Source of the DNA: Fuscovulum ytuae
GTDB lineage: Bacteria; Pseudomonadota; Alphaproteobacteria; Rhodobacterales; Rhodobacteraceae
NCBI RefSeq assembly: GCF_029953595.1
Contig: NZ_CP124535.1
Span: 682,001 to 746,000, forward strand
DNA: 64,000 nucleotides
Direction of reading: 5' to 3'
In this document: positions 7,205 to 17,065 of the stretch, piece by piece
Layout of the letters: each line of letters opens with the position of its first letter
How positions within the stretch are numbered: position 1 is the first letter of the stretch
The notes under the pieces: model-generated
What the model saw: the letters and a program-made list of their open reading frames with translations, nothing else
What the model was told of the DNA's origin: nothing
Database searches by the model: none
Translations under genes and position numbers: made by a program

Positions 7205-8428
7205 ATGAATTACGAAGCTGCGCTGGATGCCAGCCTGCAACGACTGCATGACGAAGGCCGCTACCGGACCTTTATCGATATCGTGCGCAAGCAGGGCCAT
7301 TTCCCGCAGGCGGTTTGGCGTCGTCCCGACGGGTCGGAGCGCGATATCACCGTGTGGTGCGGCAATGACTACCTTGGCATGGGCCAGCACCCCGAAGTTC
7401 TGGCCGCGATGCATGAGGCGTTGGATGCCACCGGCGCTGGGTCGGGGGGCACGCGCAACATTTCGGGCACCACGATCTATCACAAGCGGCTGGAGTCCGA
7501 GCTTGCCGATCTGCATGGCAAAGAGGCGGCGCTGGTCTTTTCCTCGGCCTATATCGCCAATGATGCCACGCTTTCCACGCTGCGCACGCTGTTTCCTGGG
7601 CTGATCATCTATTCCGACGCGCTGAACCACGCCTCGATGATCGAAGGGGTGCGGCGCGGGGGCGGGGCCAAGCGCATCTTCCGCCACAATGACGTGGCGC
7701 ATCTGCGGGAATTGCTGGCAGGCGACGATCCGGCGGCGCCCAAGTTGATTGCCTTTGAATCGATCTATTCGATGGATGGCGATTTTGGCCCGATCAAAGA
7801 GATTTGCGATCTGGCGGATGAGTTCAACGCGCTGACCTATATCGACGAGGTGCATGCCGTGGGCATGTATGGCCCGCGCGGGGCGGGGGTGGCCGAGCGT
7901 GATGGTCAGATGCATCGCATCGACATCATCAACGCGACCTTGGCCAAGGCCTATGGCGTCTTCGGCGGCTATATCGCGGCGAGCGCGAAGATGGTGGATG
8001 CGATCCGGTCCTATGCGCCGGGCTTCATCTTTACCACCTCGCTGCCGCCCAGCGTGGCGGCGGGGGCGGCGGCTTCGGTGCGCGTTCTGAAAACCGCGCA
8101 GCATCTGCGCGATGCCCAGCAGCTGCATGCCCGTATCCTGAAGATGCGGTTGAAGGGGTTGGGCCTGCCGATCATCGACCATGGCAGCCATATCGTGCCC
8201 GTCCATGTCGGCGATCCGGTGCATTGCAAGATGCTGTCGGACATGCTGCTGGACCAGTATGGTATCTATGTCCAGCCTATCAATTTTCCGACAGTGCCGC
8301 GCGGCACGGAACGCCTGCGCTTTACCCCTTCGCCCGTTCATGATCCCAAACAGATCGACCATCTGGTGAAGGCGATGGATGCGCTTTGGCGGCAATGTGC
8401 GCTGAATCGTGCCGAGGTTTCCGCGTAA
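7205..8428 (+). CDS. hemA: 5-aminolevulinate synthase
   Basis: A 407-residue alpha-oxoamine synthase that condenses glycine with succinyl-CoA to 5-aminolevulinate, the first step of haem, bacteriochlorophyll and cobalamin synthesis in alphaproteobacteria. Length and sequence match R. sphaeroides HemA closely. Visible features: the GTRNISGT substrate loop (about 82-89), IDEVHAVG with the PLP Asp (about 213-220), the PLP Lys at residue 248 in [11 protein letters not shown], and a C-terminal [10 protein letters not shown] segment. SD-like AGGAG lies at 7195-7199. The upstream FNR box predicts oxygen control. This is the only ALA synthase gene in the window; R. sphaeroides has a second, hemT. Confidence 0.98.
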   Translation: MNYEAALDASLQRLHDEGRYRTFIDIVRKQGHFPQAVWRRPDGSERDITVWCGNDYLGMGQHPEVLAAMHEALDATGAGSGGTRNISGTTIYHKRLESELADLHGKEAALVFSSAYIANDATLSTLRTLFPGLIIYSDALNHASMIEGVRRGGGAKRIFRHNDVAHLRELLAGDDPAAPKLIAFESIYSMDGDFGPIKEICDLADEFNALTYIDEVHAVGMYGPRGAGVAERDGQMHRIDIINATLAKAYGVFGGYIAASAKMVDAIRSYAPGFIFTTSLPPSVAAGAAASVRVLKTAQHLRDAQQLHARILKMRLKGLGLPIIDHGSHIVPVHVGDPVHCKMLSDMLLDQYGIYVQPINFPTVPRGTERLRFTPSPVHDPKQIDHLVKAMDALWRQCALNRAEVSA

Positions 8429-8488
8429 CCCTTTCTGCACATGCAGAATCGCTTGCTCCGTGTTAAGTTATCCTCAATAGGAAGAAAC

Positions 8489-9787
8489 ATGAGTCGCGCG
8501 TTTTGCGGCTTGGGGATTCGGGGCAGTGATGGGGCAGTTTGCATGATCGGGCGGAGGTCGAAGCCTTCGACGCCAGAGGTCGACAAGCCCAAGGGTTTTG
8601 ACGATTTCGAACTGCGACTCGGCGACCTCATGCGTGGGGAACGCGCCACGCTGGGCAAATCCCTGCTGGATGTGCAGCGCGAACTGAAGATCAAGGCCAC
8701 CTATATCGCCGCCATCGAAAATGCCGATGTGTCGGCCTTTGAAACCCAAGGTTTCGTTGCCGGATACGTTCGGTCCTATGCGCGTTACCTTGGCATGGAC
8801 CCGGATTGGGCCTTCCAGAAATTCTGCCATGAGGCGAATTTCACCGTCGCCCACGGCATGAGTGCGGCGGCCTCTTCGGCCACGATTACGGCCAAGCGCA
8901 GCAGCCTTGATTTTGGCGATCCGCTGGCCAATCCCAACGCCAGCTTCGTGCCGCGCGGTGAGACGCTGTTTGCGCGGATCGAACCGGGGGCCGTGGGATC
9001 TGTCATGGTGCTTGCCGCGCTGATTGGCGCGATCGGCTATGGCGGCTGGTCCGTGCTTCAGGAAGTGCAGCGCGTGCAGCTTGCCCCCGTGGATCGCGCC
9101 CCCGCCGTGGTGGCCGAGATCGATCCGCTTGCCGGTGTCCAGCCGGTTGCCCCGCTTGTGGCGCAGGCCCCGGCCGTGGCTGGTACGGACGCGGTAGACG
9201 GCGCGATGGCAGAGGCCGATACATCGGCCCGCCCCGATTTGATGGATCGGCTTTATCGCCCGCAGGCGCTTGATGTGCCGGTGATGGTGTCGCGCGACGG
9301 TCCGATTGCGGCCATCGACCCACGGGAAACCGGAACGCTTGCCACGCCCGGCGCGGCGGCCATCGCTTCGGCCGTGGATGATGCACTGGCGGTTGCTTTG
9401 GATAGCGGCGTGCAGGTGCTTGCGGATGCGGCACCGCAGCTTGAGGTGCTTGCCGTCCGTCCGTCTTGGGTGCGGGTGCAATCCGCCGATGGCACGGTGT
9501 TGTTCGAAAAGATTCTGGATGCGGGCGAACGCTATGTCGTGCCGCAGCTGGAAGAGCCGCCTGTGTTGCGTGCAGGCAATTCCGGATCCGTGTACTTCGC
9601 TGTGAACGGGCAGACCTATGGCCCTGCGGCACCGGGTGCGTCTGTTGTGAAGAATGTGGCCTTGTCGGCTGAGTCTCTGTCGCAGACCTTTGCCCTGGCC
9701 GATCTTTCCGAAGATACGGATCTTGCGAAATTCGTGAATGTCGCAGAGGCCACGACGGCGGTTGACCCCACGCAGGCCGTGGACTGA
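8489..9787 (+). CDS. RodZ-like HTH membrane protein (DUF4115)
   Basis: About 432 residues. An N-terminal Cro/C1-like helix-turn-helix of the RodZ type is visible (GERATLGKSLLDVQREL then YIAAIENADVSAF), with GYVRSYARYLGMD closing the domain. One transmembrane helix (GSVMVLAALIGAIGYGGW) and an Ala/Pro-rich linker follow. The C-terminal beta domain resembles DUF4115 (RPSWVRVQSADGTVLFEKIL). RodZ links MreB to the envelope; in Rhodobacterales this gene precedes ispG. The ATG at 8489 has a good SD (AGGAAG at 8479-8484). The conserved part starts at MIGRRSKP (ATG at 8543), which may be the true start. Confidence 0.85.
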   Translation: MSRAFCGLGIRGSDGAVCMIGRRSKPSTPEVDKPKGFDDFELRLGDLMRGERATLGKSLLDVQRELKIKATYIAAIENADVSAFETQGFVAGYVRSYARYLGMDPDWAFQKFCHEANFTVAHGMSAAASSATITAKRSSLDFGDPLANPNASFVPRGETLFARIEPGAVGSVMVLAALIGAIGYGGWSVLQEVQRVQLAPVDRAPAVVAEIDPLAGVQPVAPLVAQAPAVAGTDAVDGAMAEADTSARPDLMDRLYRPQALDVPVMVSRDGPIAAIDPRETGTLATPGAAAIASAVDDALAVALDSGVQVLADAAPQLEVLAVRPSWVRVQSADGTVLFEKILDAGERYVVPQLEEPPVLRAGNSGSVYFAVNGQTYGPAAPGASVVKNVALSAESLSQTFALADLSEDTDLAKFVNVAEATTAVDPTQAVD

Positions 9788-9788
9788 C

Positions 9789-9806
9789 TGTAAGCTTTTC
9801 CTTACA
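9789..9806. promoter_or_regulatory. Small inverted repeat between the RodZ-like gene and ispG
   Basis: TGTAAG-CTTTTC-CTTACA starts 2 bases after the stop of the RodZ-like gene. The stem is short and no T-tract follows, so it is either a weak 3' hairpin or a protein-binding palindrome. No function is assigned. Confidence 0.3.
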
Positions 9807-9899
9807 ATCTGATGCCAGAAGCGCGGGGCAAGCTTGCCCCGTCTGCGCCTTGCGCCTATGTCTCGGCCAAGGCCGCGCCCAGAAACAGGATCGTTTTCC

Positions 9900-11030
9900 A
9901 TGTCGCTGAACCATGTCCGCCCTTGGCGCAACATCTATCGCCGCAAATCGCGCCAGATCAGGGTCGGCAAGGTGCTGGTGGGGGGCGACGCCCCGATCAG
10001 CGTGCAGACGATGACCAATACGCTGACCACTGATGTTGCAGCGACCATCGAACAGATCCAGCGCGCAGCGATTGCTGGGGCGGATATCGTGCGCGTTTCG
10101 ACCCCGGATGAGGAAAGCACGCGGGCCTTGCGCGAGATTGTGGCCGAAAGCCCGGTTCCGATCGTGGCGGATATCCATTTCCACTACAAACGTGCGATCG
10201 AGGCCGCCGAGGCGGGGGCCGCCTGTCTGCGCATCAATCCCGGAAATATCGGCGATGCGCGCCGGGTGAAGGAAGTGGTCAAGGCCGCGAAGGACCATGG
10301 CTGTTCCATCCGCATCGGGGTGAATGCGGGAAGTCTGGAAAAGCATCTTCTGGATAAATATGGCGAACCCTGCCCGGATGCGATGGTGGAATCCGGGATG
10401 GATCATATCAAGCTGTTGCAGGACAACGATTTTCACGAATTCAAGATCAGCGTGAAGGCGTCCGACGTCTTCCTAGCCGCCGCCGCCTATCAGCAATTGG
10501 CCGAGGCGACGGATGCCCCCATCCATCTTGGCATCACCGAGGCCGGGGGCCTGATGTCGGGGACGGTGAAATCGGCCATCGGTCTTGGCAACCTTTTGTG
10601 GATGGGGATTGGCGATACGATCCGCGTGTCGCTGTCGGCCGATCCGGTGGAAGAGGTGAAGGTCGGGTTCGAGATTCTGAAATCCCTCGGCCTGCGGCAT
10701 CGGGGTGTCACCATCATCTCTTGCCCGTCTTGTGCGCGGCAGGGGTTTGACGTGATCAAGACGGTGGCGGCGCTGGAGGATCGGTTGGCCCATGTGACCA
10801 CGTCGCTGTCGCTGTCGATCATCGGCTGCGTGGTGAATGGTCCGGGTGAGGCGCTGATGACCGATATCGGGTTCACGGGCGGCGGGGCGGGGTCGGGCAT
10901 GGTCTATCTGGCCGGAAAGCAAAGCCATAAGATGACCAACGATCAGATGATCGATCACATCGTTGAATTGGTGGAAAAAAAGGCGGCCGAGATTGAGGCC
11001 GCCGAAAAGGCCACCGAAGCGGCCGAATAG
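9900..11030 (+). CDS. ispG: 4-hydroxy-3-methylbut-2-enyl-diphosphate synthase (IspG/GcpE)
   Basis: A 376-residue two-domain bacterial-type IspG, which reductively opens MEcPP to HMBPP in the MEP isoprenoid pathway using a [4Fe-4S] cluster. The N-terminal TIM barrel starts [12 protein letters not shown]. The C-terminal cluster-binding domain supplies three Cys, two in [10 protein letters not shown] (about 275-284) and one in [11 protein letters not shown] (about 317-327), with the Glu of the latter as the expected fourth ligand. ACAGGA precedes the ATG. The gene converges with the DsbA-like gene, whose stop is 12 bp away. Confidence 0.97.
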   Translation: MSLNHVRPWRNIYRRKSRQIRVGKVLVGGDAPISVQTMTNTLTTDVAATIEQIQRAAIAGADIVRVSTPDEESTRALREIVAESPVPIVADIHFHYKRAIEAAEAGAACLRINPGNIGDARRVKEVVKAAKDHGCSIRIGVNAGSLEKHLLDKYGEPCPDAMVESGMDHIKLLQDNDFHEFKISVKASDVFLAAAAYQQLAEATDAPIHLGITEAGGLMSGTVKSAIGLGNLLWMGIGDTIRVSLSADPVEEVKVGFEILKSLGLRHRGVTIISCPSCARQGFDVIKTVAALEDRLAHVTTSLSLSIIGCVVNGPGEALMTDIGFTGGGAGSGMVYLAGKQSHKMTNDQMIDHIVELVEKKAAEIEAAEKATEAAE

Positions 11031-11042
11031 GGGAGGGGGCGA

Positions 11043-11786
11043 TCAGCCCTCTTGCGCGGCGCGCTGTTCGGCCACGATCTGCTGCATCCCTTCCAGCGGC
11101 ACATAGCCCCGCACCATCGTGCCGCCCACGACGAAGGTGGGCGTGCCGCTGATGTCCATGGTCTGTGCCAGACGGTGGTTGTCTTCGATGACCTTCGTCA
11201 CCTCGGCCGTTTGCATCCGTTCGAGGATCGGTTGCGCCTCTAGCCCCAAGTCTTCGGCCACGCGCACCAGCGCCTCGGGCGTGGTGTCGGACCGCAGGGA
11301 CAACAGCGCGTCATGCGCCTTTTTGTAGGCTTCGCCGCCATGCAGTTGCAGCACGGCGATGGCAAAGCGCGATGAGAGCACCGACTGTTCGCCAAGGATC
11401 GGGAATTCCTTCAGGACAAAGCGGATATTGCCGTCGATCTCGACCAGATCATCCACCTCTTGCCAGGCCTTGCGGCAATAGCCGCAGCGGTAATCGATGA
11501 ATTCCACCACTGTGATATCGCCATCGGGGTTCCCGCCCACCCATGACGCCGGATCGTTGAAGATCGCCGCCGATTGTTCGGCCAGCATGGCTTTGTCCCG
11601 CTCTGCCTCGGCGAGTTGCTGGCGCATTTCCAACTCGTTCATCGCCTCGATCAGAACTTCGGGGTTTTCCAGAAGATAGGCCCGCACCTCGGCCCGGAAT
11701 GCCTCACGCTCGGCCGCGGTCATTTCGGCGGCGGCGGGAAGGGCTGTGGCGAGGGCGAGGGCGGTTCCGGCAAGAAGGCGGCGCAT
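11043..11786 (-). CDS. Periplasmic DsbA family thiol-disulfide oxidoreductase
   Basis: A 247-residue protein with a signal peptide (residues 1-20, ending LATALPAAA-E). A helical N-terminal segment is followed by a thioredoxin-fold domain with active site CGYC in YRCGYCRKAWQEVDD (about 106-120) and the cis-Pro loop ISGTPTFVVGG near 215. The N-terminal extension plus CGYC resembles the ScsC/Com1-like branch rather than classic DsbA (CPHC). It probably oxidises or isomerises disulfides of exported proteins. The ATG at 11786 begins the signal peptide; an in-frame ATG at 11816 only lengthens its N-terminus. Confidence 0.92.
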   Translation of the reverse strand: MRRLLAGTALALATALPAAAEMTAAEREAFRAEVRAYLLENPEVLIEAMNELEMRQQLAEAERDKAMLAEQSAAIFNDPASWVGGNPDGDITVVEFIDYRCGYCRKAWQEVDDLVEIDGNIRFVLKEFPILGEQSVLSSRFAIAVLQLHGGEAYKKAHDALLSLRSDTTPEALVRVAEDLGLEAQPILERMQTAEVTKVIEDNHRLAQTMDISGTPTFVVGGTMVRGYVPLEGMQQIVAEQRAAQEG

Positions 11787-11875
11787 GGACGGCTCCGTTG
11801 ATGGCCATGACGGCATTGGCTTGACCTCCGTTGCCAGAGGCGACAGAGCATGGGCGACACCTTAAGGGGGCGGGT

Positions 11876-13030
11876 ATGCGGAATTCAAGGCGTGGGCAGG
11901 TCGATCCCTTCATCGTGATGGATGTGGTCGAGGCCGCGCGCAAGTTGGAGGCGGCGGGGCGGTCCATCATCCATATGGAGGTGGGCCAACCCGGCACCCC
12001 GGCCCCGGCCCTTGCGCGCAAGGCGCTGGCGCGGGCGATGGAAGGGGATGCGCTTGGCTATACCGTCGCGCTTGGGTTGCCTGAGCTGCGGGCGGGGATC
12101 GCGGGGCTTTATCGTCGCTGGTATGGCGTTGATCTGAACCCCGATCGGGTCATCGTGACTGCCGGCTCCTCTGGCGCTTTCGTTCTGGCCTTCACGGCGC
12201 TTTTTGATGCGGGGGATCGTGTGGGTCTGGGGGAACCCGGCTATCCCAGCTATCGCCAAATCCTGCGCGCGCTGTCCTTGGAACCTGTTGGGCTACCCAC
12301 GGCGGAAGCGAACCGCCTGCAACCCGTTCCCGCCGATCTGGAGGGGCATGATTTGCAAGGCTTGATCGTGGCATCGCCGGGCAACCCATCGGGCACCATG
12401 CTGTCACGGACCCATCTGGCGGCCCTGATGCAGGCTTCCGCTGCCCGTGACATCGCCTTCATTTCGGACGAGATTTATCACGGGCTGCATTATGGCGACC
12501 CCGCCACTTCCGCGCTGGAGGTGTCGGATGAGGTCTATGTGATCAACTCTTTCTCCAAATACTTTTCGATGACGGGCTGGCGGATCGGCTGGATGGTGGT
12601 GCCAGAGGCGCATATCCGCACGGTGGAACGGCTGGCGCAGAACCTGTTCATCTGCCCACCCCATGCCAGCCAGATCGCCGCCCTTGCCGCCCTTGACGCG
12701 ACAGAGGAGTTGGAGGCGAACCGCACGGCCTATGCCGAAAACCGCCGCCTGATGTTGGAAGGCCTGCCCAAGGCCGGCTTCACCCGCATCGCGCCACCCG
12801 ATGGGGCGTTCTACATCTATGCCGATGTGTCGGACCTGACCGAAGACAGCCTCGCCTTTGCCGCCGAACTGTTGCAGGAGGCGGGCGTCGCCGTGACGCC
12901 GGGCCTTGACTTCGATCCCCATCGCGGGCGGCGGACCTTGCGCTTTTCCTATGCCCGCGCCACGGCCGATATCACCGAAGGCCTGCGTCGCTTGCAGGCC
13001 TATATGGCCACCCGGCCCACCAAAGGGTGA
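11876..13030 (+). CDS. Class I/II PLP aminotransferase
   Basis: A 384-residue fold-type I aminotransferase. The PLP Lys is in NSFSKYFSMTGWRIGW (about residues 223-238), the Asp/Tyr pair in ISDEIYHGLHYG (about 196-207), and the substrate-binding Arg in RRTLRFSYA near the C-terminus. It belongs to the AspC/alanine-type subgroup; the donor and acceptor are not determined. The start follows an AAGGGGG ribosome site (11864-11870). It lies 49 bp upstream of the amidase gene and is divergent from the DsbA-like gene. Confidence 0.88.
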   Translation: MRNSRRGQVDPFIVMDVVEAARKLEAAGRSIIHMEVGQPGTPAPALARKALARAMEGDALGYTVALGLPELRAGIAGLYRRWYGVDLNPDRVIVTAGSSGAFVLAFTALFDAGDRVGLGEPGYPSYRQILRALSLEPVGLPTAEANRLQPVPADLEGHDLQGLIVASPGNPSGTMLSRTHLAALMQASAARDIAFISDEIYHGLHYGDPATSALEVSDEVYVINSFSKYFSMTGWRIGWMVVPEAHIRTVERLAQNLFICPPHASQIAALAALDATEELEANRTAYAENRRLMLEGLPKAGFTRIAPPDGAFYIYADVSDLTEDSLAFAAELLQEAGVAVTPGLDFDPHRGRRTLRFSYARATADITEGLRRLQAYMATRPTKG

Positions 13031-13084
13031 GTTTACAAGCCCGGCTCAACCCGTGATATTCCCCCTGCTCAGTGAGGAGGGGTG

Positions 13085-14305
13085 ATGCGCGCGTTTCTGG
13101 TGGCCTTGGTCATGCTGGTTTCTGCCGTTTTCGGCCCCGCCTCGGCGCAAGACCTTTCTGCGCTGGCCCGGCTAGATGTCGCTGCCTCGCAGATCCAGGA
13201 TGAGGGCGAGGCCGTCACCATAACCCTCGCGCTAAGCCAACCTGTGCCGTGGCGTCTGCGCTTTGCCGATGATCCCCGCCGCCTGATCCTTGATTTCCGT
13301 GAGGTGGATTGGACAGGGATCGGCGAGATGCAGCAAAGCAGCATCCGGGTGGAAGGTCTGCGCGCGGGCAGCTTTCGCGCGGGCTGGTCGCGGCTTGTGC
13401 TGCAATTGTCTGCCCCCTTGACGGTGGCCAGTGCTGCCATGGAAACCGATACGGAGGCGGGCGCGCAGGCCAAGGTGCGGCTTCGCCTGATCCCCTCGAC
13501 CCCTGCCGATTTTGCGGCGCAGGCGCGGCAACCTGAACCGCCCGAATGGGCGCTGCCAGAGCCTGCCGCCCTTCCGCCGCCCCTTGGGCGTGGGAATGGC
13601 CCGCTGACGGTGGTCCTTGATCCCGGTCATGGCGGCATCGACCCCGGTGCGGAACGGGACGGCCATACCGAGGCGGAATTGATGCTGACTTTCGCGCGGG
13701 AATTGAAGGAACTTCTGGTCCGCGATGGCGGGTTCAATGTGGTGATGACGCGGGATGAGGATGTCTTCGTGCCGCTGGAAACCCGCATCTCCATCGCCCG
13801 CGCCGCCAATGCGCATGTGTTCCTGTCGCTGCATGCCGATGCCTTGGCCGAGGGTGAGGCCGTGGGGGCCACGGTCTATACGCTTGCCGAAGAGGCCAGC
13901 GACGAGGCCGCCCGCGCCTTGGCCGAACGGCATGACCGCGATGATCTTTTGTCAGGCATCGACCTGACAGAGCAGGATGATCTTGTGGCAACCGTGCTGA
14001 TGGATATGGCCCGCACGGAAACCCGCCCCCGGACGGACCGCTTGGCCCTGAAACTGCGCGAGTCGATTGCAGGGTCCGGCCTGAAGATGCACCGCCATCC
14101 GATCCAATCGGCGGGGTTTTCGGTCCTGAAATCGCCCGATATCCCTTCGATTTTGCTGGAACTGGGATTTCTGTCGTCAGCGTCTGATCTGGAACGACTG
14201 ATCGATCCCGACTGGCGCGCGACGATGGCGCTGGCCATACGCGATGCCTTGCACGCTTGGGCGGCCGAGGATGCCGCCATCGCCGATCTGCGCCGGGCCG
14301 AGTGA
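13085..14305 (+). CDS. N-acetylmuramoyl-L-alanine amidase (AmiC-like)
   Basis: A 406-residue periplasmic zinc amidase that removes stem peptides from peptidoglycan, mainly for septal splitting. A signal peptide (1-22) precedes an AMIN domain (about 25-125), which usually targets septal murein. The C-terminal Amidase_3 domain has zinc-ligand motifs DPGHGGIDPG (about 180-189), HTEAE with the Glu, and SLHADA, and the catalytic Glu in ILLELGFLSS near 360. GAGGAGG at 13074-13080 supports ATG 13085; a GTG lies one codon upstream. In Rhodobacterales this gene commonly precedes the PBP1A gene, as here. Confidence 0.94.
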   Translation: MRAFLVALVMLVSAVFGPASAQDLSALARLDVAASQIQDEGEAVTITLALSQPVPWRLRFADDPRRLILDFREVDWTGIGEMQQSSIRVEGLRAGSFRAGWSRLVLQLSAPLTVASAAMETDTEAGAQAKVRLRLIPSTPADFAAQARQPEPPEWALPEPAALPPPLGRGNGPLTVVLDPGHGGIDPGAERDGHTEAELMLTFARELKELLVRDGGFNVVMTRDEDVFVPLETRISIARAANAHVFLSLHADALAEGEAVGATVYTLAEEASDEAARALAERHDRDDLLSGIDLTEQDDLVATVLMDMARTETRPRTDRLALKLRESIAGSGLKMHRHPIQSAGFSVLKSPDIPSILLELGFLSSASDLERLIDPDWRATMALAIRDALHAWAAEDAAIADLRRAE

Positions 14306-14419
14306 CGCCCCGTTTCCCGGCGGTTCTGCGCGGATTGCCACCGCGTTCACGCCATCGTTTTGACCTTGCCCCCTTGGGCCGTGTATAAAGCCGGGTATTC
14401 CATTGGGCAGGGCAGGCGC

Positions 14420-16969
14420 GTGCTTCGTTTTATCGGCAGTTTCTTCGGCGGTATCTTTACCGCGGTCACGCTGGGCGTTCTGTTCGGCGCCCTGACCATT
14501 GGCGCGATTTTCTACATGTATTCCCGCGACCTGCCGAGCCATGAGAGCCTTGCCCAATACACGCCCCCGACGATCAGCCGCATCTATTCCGGCGAAGGCA
14601 AGATCATCGATGAATTCGCGCAGGAGCGCCGTCTTTTCGTTCCGATCGAGGATATTCCCGATCTTGTGAAACATGCCTTCATCGCGGCGGAGGACAAGAA
14701 TTTCTACGCCCATCACGGCTATGACGTCACCGGCATGGCGGCGGCTTTTCGGGACGCGATCCTGACGCGCGGGCAAGAGCTGCGCGGGGCCTCGACCATC
14801 ACGCAGCAGGTGATGAAGAACTTCCTGCTGTCGGGTGACCGGACGGGGGAACGCAAGATCAAGGAGATCATCCTTGCCACCCGGCTTGAGGAAACGCTGT
14901 CCAAGGACAAGATCCTTGAGCTTTACCTGAACGAGATTTTCCTTGGCCAGAACAGCTATGGCGTGGCGGCGGCTGCCCAGACCTATTTCAACAAGCCGCT
15001 GTCGGCCCTGACGGCGGGAGAGGCGGCCTATCTGGCCACCTTGCCCAAGGCCCCGTCGGAAATGCACCCCGTCCGCAACAAGGACCGCGCGATGGAGCGG
15101 CGGTCTTATGTGCTGAACCGCATGGCGGAGGATGGCTATATCACGCGCGCCGAAGCGCGGGCCGAGGCGGAAACGCCGCTTCTGACCGTGCAGAACGGCG
15201 ACTTTGCCGCCTTCCGCGAGGCGCTACCGCCGCGCAGCTATTTCACCGACGAGATTCGGCGGCAATTGTCTTCGACCTTCGGTGAGGCAGAGTTCTTCGG
15301 CGGCGGTCTGTCGATCCGTGCCACGGTTGACCCCGAATTGCAGGCCGTGGCGGCCAAAGCCCTGCGGGATGGGTTGGAACGCTATGACCGTGGCTTGGGC
15401 ATCTGGCGCGGGACGGGCAAGACGATCCCGGCAGAGGGCCTGTCGGATTGGCGCAGCGCCTTGGCCGATGTGGACGTGCCGCGCGATATCGCGACATGGT
15501 CCCCGGCGGTGGTGCTGCAGGTGGGCGATAATGACGCCCGCATCGGCATTGAAGGTGTGGAAGACGATGCCGATGGCCATTGGATTCCCGCCGAAGATGT
15601 GACTTGGGCGCGCAAGCGCAATGCCGATGGCTCGCTTGGCCCCAAGGCGCGGCGGGCGGGCGATCTGGTTGAGGTGGGGGATGTGGTGCTGGTGCGCCCC
15701 GTCACGTCGGACAGCGATGGCAGCTTTGTGCGCTGGTCGCTGCGGCAGGTGCCGGAGGTGCAGGGCGGGTTCATGGCGATGGACGTCTTCACCGGCCGTG
15801 TCATCGCGATGCAGGGCGGCTTTTCCTATCAGGACTCGGTCTTCAACCGCGCCACGCAGGCGACCCGGCAGCCCGGTTCCAGCTTCAAGCCCTTTGTCTA
15901 TGCCGCCGCCCTTGATGGCGGGTTTACCCCCGGCACGATCGTCGTCGACGCCCCGATTGAGGTGGAGACGGCGCAGGGCCTTTGGACGCCGAAGAACGCG
16001 TCGAACAAATTCTACGGCCCGACCCCGGTGCGCACGGGGATCGAGCAGTCGCGGAACCTGATGACGGTGCGGATCGCGCAGGAAATCGGGATGGAGACGG
16101 TTGCGCGCTATGCCGAACGCTTTGGCGTCTATGATCCGATGCGGCCCTTCCTTGCCAATTCGCTGGGCGCGCAGGAAACCACGCTGTTCAAGATGGTGGC
16201 CGCCTATGCGATGTTCGCGAATGGTGGTGAGCGGGTGGAACCCACGCTGGTTGACCGGGTGCAGGATCGGTTTGGCCGCACCATCTATCGCCATGACCAG
16301 CGCGATTGCATCGATTGCCGCCTTGCCAGCCTTGATCCCGGCGCGGGTGTCACGATCCGGTCGCAGCGCGAGCGGGTGATGGATGCGATCACGGCCTATC
16401 AGCTGACCTCGATGATGGAGGGCGTGGTCACGCGCGGGACGGCGGCGCGTGCCGTCAACCTGCCCGTGCCTGTGGCGGGCAAGACCGGCACCACCAATGA
16501 TGCCAAGGATGTCTGGTTCATCGGCTATACCTCAAACATCGTGGCGGGCTGCTATATGGGCTTTGACCAGCCGCGCAGCCTTGGGTCCGGGGCATCGGGC
16601 GGCGGTATGTGCGCGCCCGTGTTCCAAGAATTCATGCAGCAAGCCGTGGCCAAATTCGGCGGCACGGAATTCCGCGTCCCCGAAGGCGGGCGCTGGGTGA
16701 AGATCGACCGCTTCACCGGCGCGATGCTGCCCAATGATGCTTCGGGCGCCAATGTGCAGGTGGAATATTTCCGCGAGGGCGTAGATGGGATCATCGGTCT
16801 GGACATGATGGTGGATGGCGGCTTTGCCATGGGGTCGAACCTGCCGCTGTTCGCCTATGGGGAAACCGATGGTGGCGGCGAAACCACCGTCACCACATCA
16901 ACAGGCGAAACCGCCATCCTGCCGGAAAAGGCCGATTTCGGCACGCTCAGTTCCGGCGGCCTTTATTAG
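14420..16969 (+). CDS. mrcA: Bifunctional penicillin-binding protein 1A
   Basis: About 849 residues from a GTG start. One N-terminal transmembrane helix (GIFTAVTLGVLFGALTIGAI) precedes the GT51 transglycosylase domain, with its catalytic Glu in AAEDKNFYAHHG (about 93-104) and the GASTITQQ motif. An OB-like insert follows. The transpeptidase has SxxK in PGSSFKPFVY (about 490-499), SRN in EQSRNLM and KTG in GKTGTTND. It polymerises and cross-links peptidoglycan and fits the amidase next door. GCAGGGCAGG upstream supports GTG 14420; an ATG at 14360 would add 20 residues that do not look conserved. Confidence 0.95.
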   Translation: MLRFIGSFFGGIFTAVTLGVLFGALTIGAIFYMYSRDLPSHESLAQYTPPTISRIYSGEGKIIDEFAQERRLFVPIEDIPDLVKHAFIAAEDKNFYAHHGYDVTGMAAAFRDAILTRGQELRGASTITQQVMKNFLLSGDRTGERKIKEIILATRLEETLSKDKILELYLNEIFLGQNSYGVAAAAQTYFNKPLSALTAGEAAYLATLPKAPSEMHPVRNKDRAMERRSYVLNRMAEDGYITRAEARAEAETPLLTVQNGDFAAFREALPPRSYFTDEIRRQLSSTFGEAEFFGGGLSIRATVDPELQAVAAKALRDGLERYDRGLGIWRGTGKTIPAEGLSDWRSALADVDVPRDIATWSPAVVLQVGDNDARIGIEGVEDDADGHWIPAEDVTWARKRNADGSLGPKARRAGDLVEVGDVVLVRPVTSDSDGSFVRWSLRQVPEVQGGFMAMDVFTGRVIAMQGGFSYQDSVFNRATQATRQPGSSFKPFVYAAALDGGFTPGTIVVDAPIEVETAQGLWTPKNASNKFYGPTPVRTGIEQSRNLMTVRIAQEIGMETVARYAERFGVYDPMRPFLANSLGAQETTLFKMVAAYAMFANGGERVEPTLVDRVQDRFGRTIYRHDQRDCIDCRLASLDPGAGVTIRSQRERVMDAITAYQLTSMMEGVVTRGTAARAVNLPVPVAGKTGTTNDAKDVWFIGYTSNIVAGCYMGFDQPRSLGSGASGGGMCAPVFQEFMQQAVAKFGGTEFRVPEGGRWVKIDRFTGAMLPNDASGANVQVEYFREGVDGIIGLDMMVDGGFAMGSNLPLFAYGETDGGGETTVTTSTGETAILPEKADFGTLSSGGLY

Positions 16970-17065
16970 TGGCGGGGCAGGGCGCGGACCCGCGCCCGCA
17001 CCCTTGCCCGCGACACCGCCTCAGGCTATCACCCGCCCCCATAACCACCACAGGAACGACCGCAA

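Noticed and set aside
7070-8440. 456-codon open frame antisense to hemA
   Set aside because: Composition is typical of an antisense shadow, and hemA is near-identical to a known enzyme.
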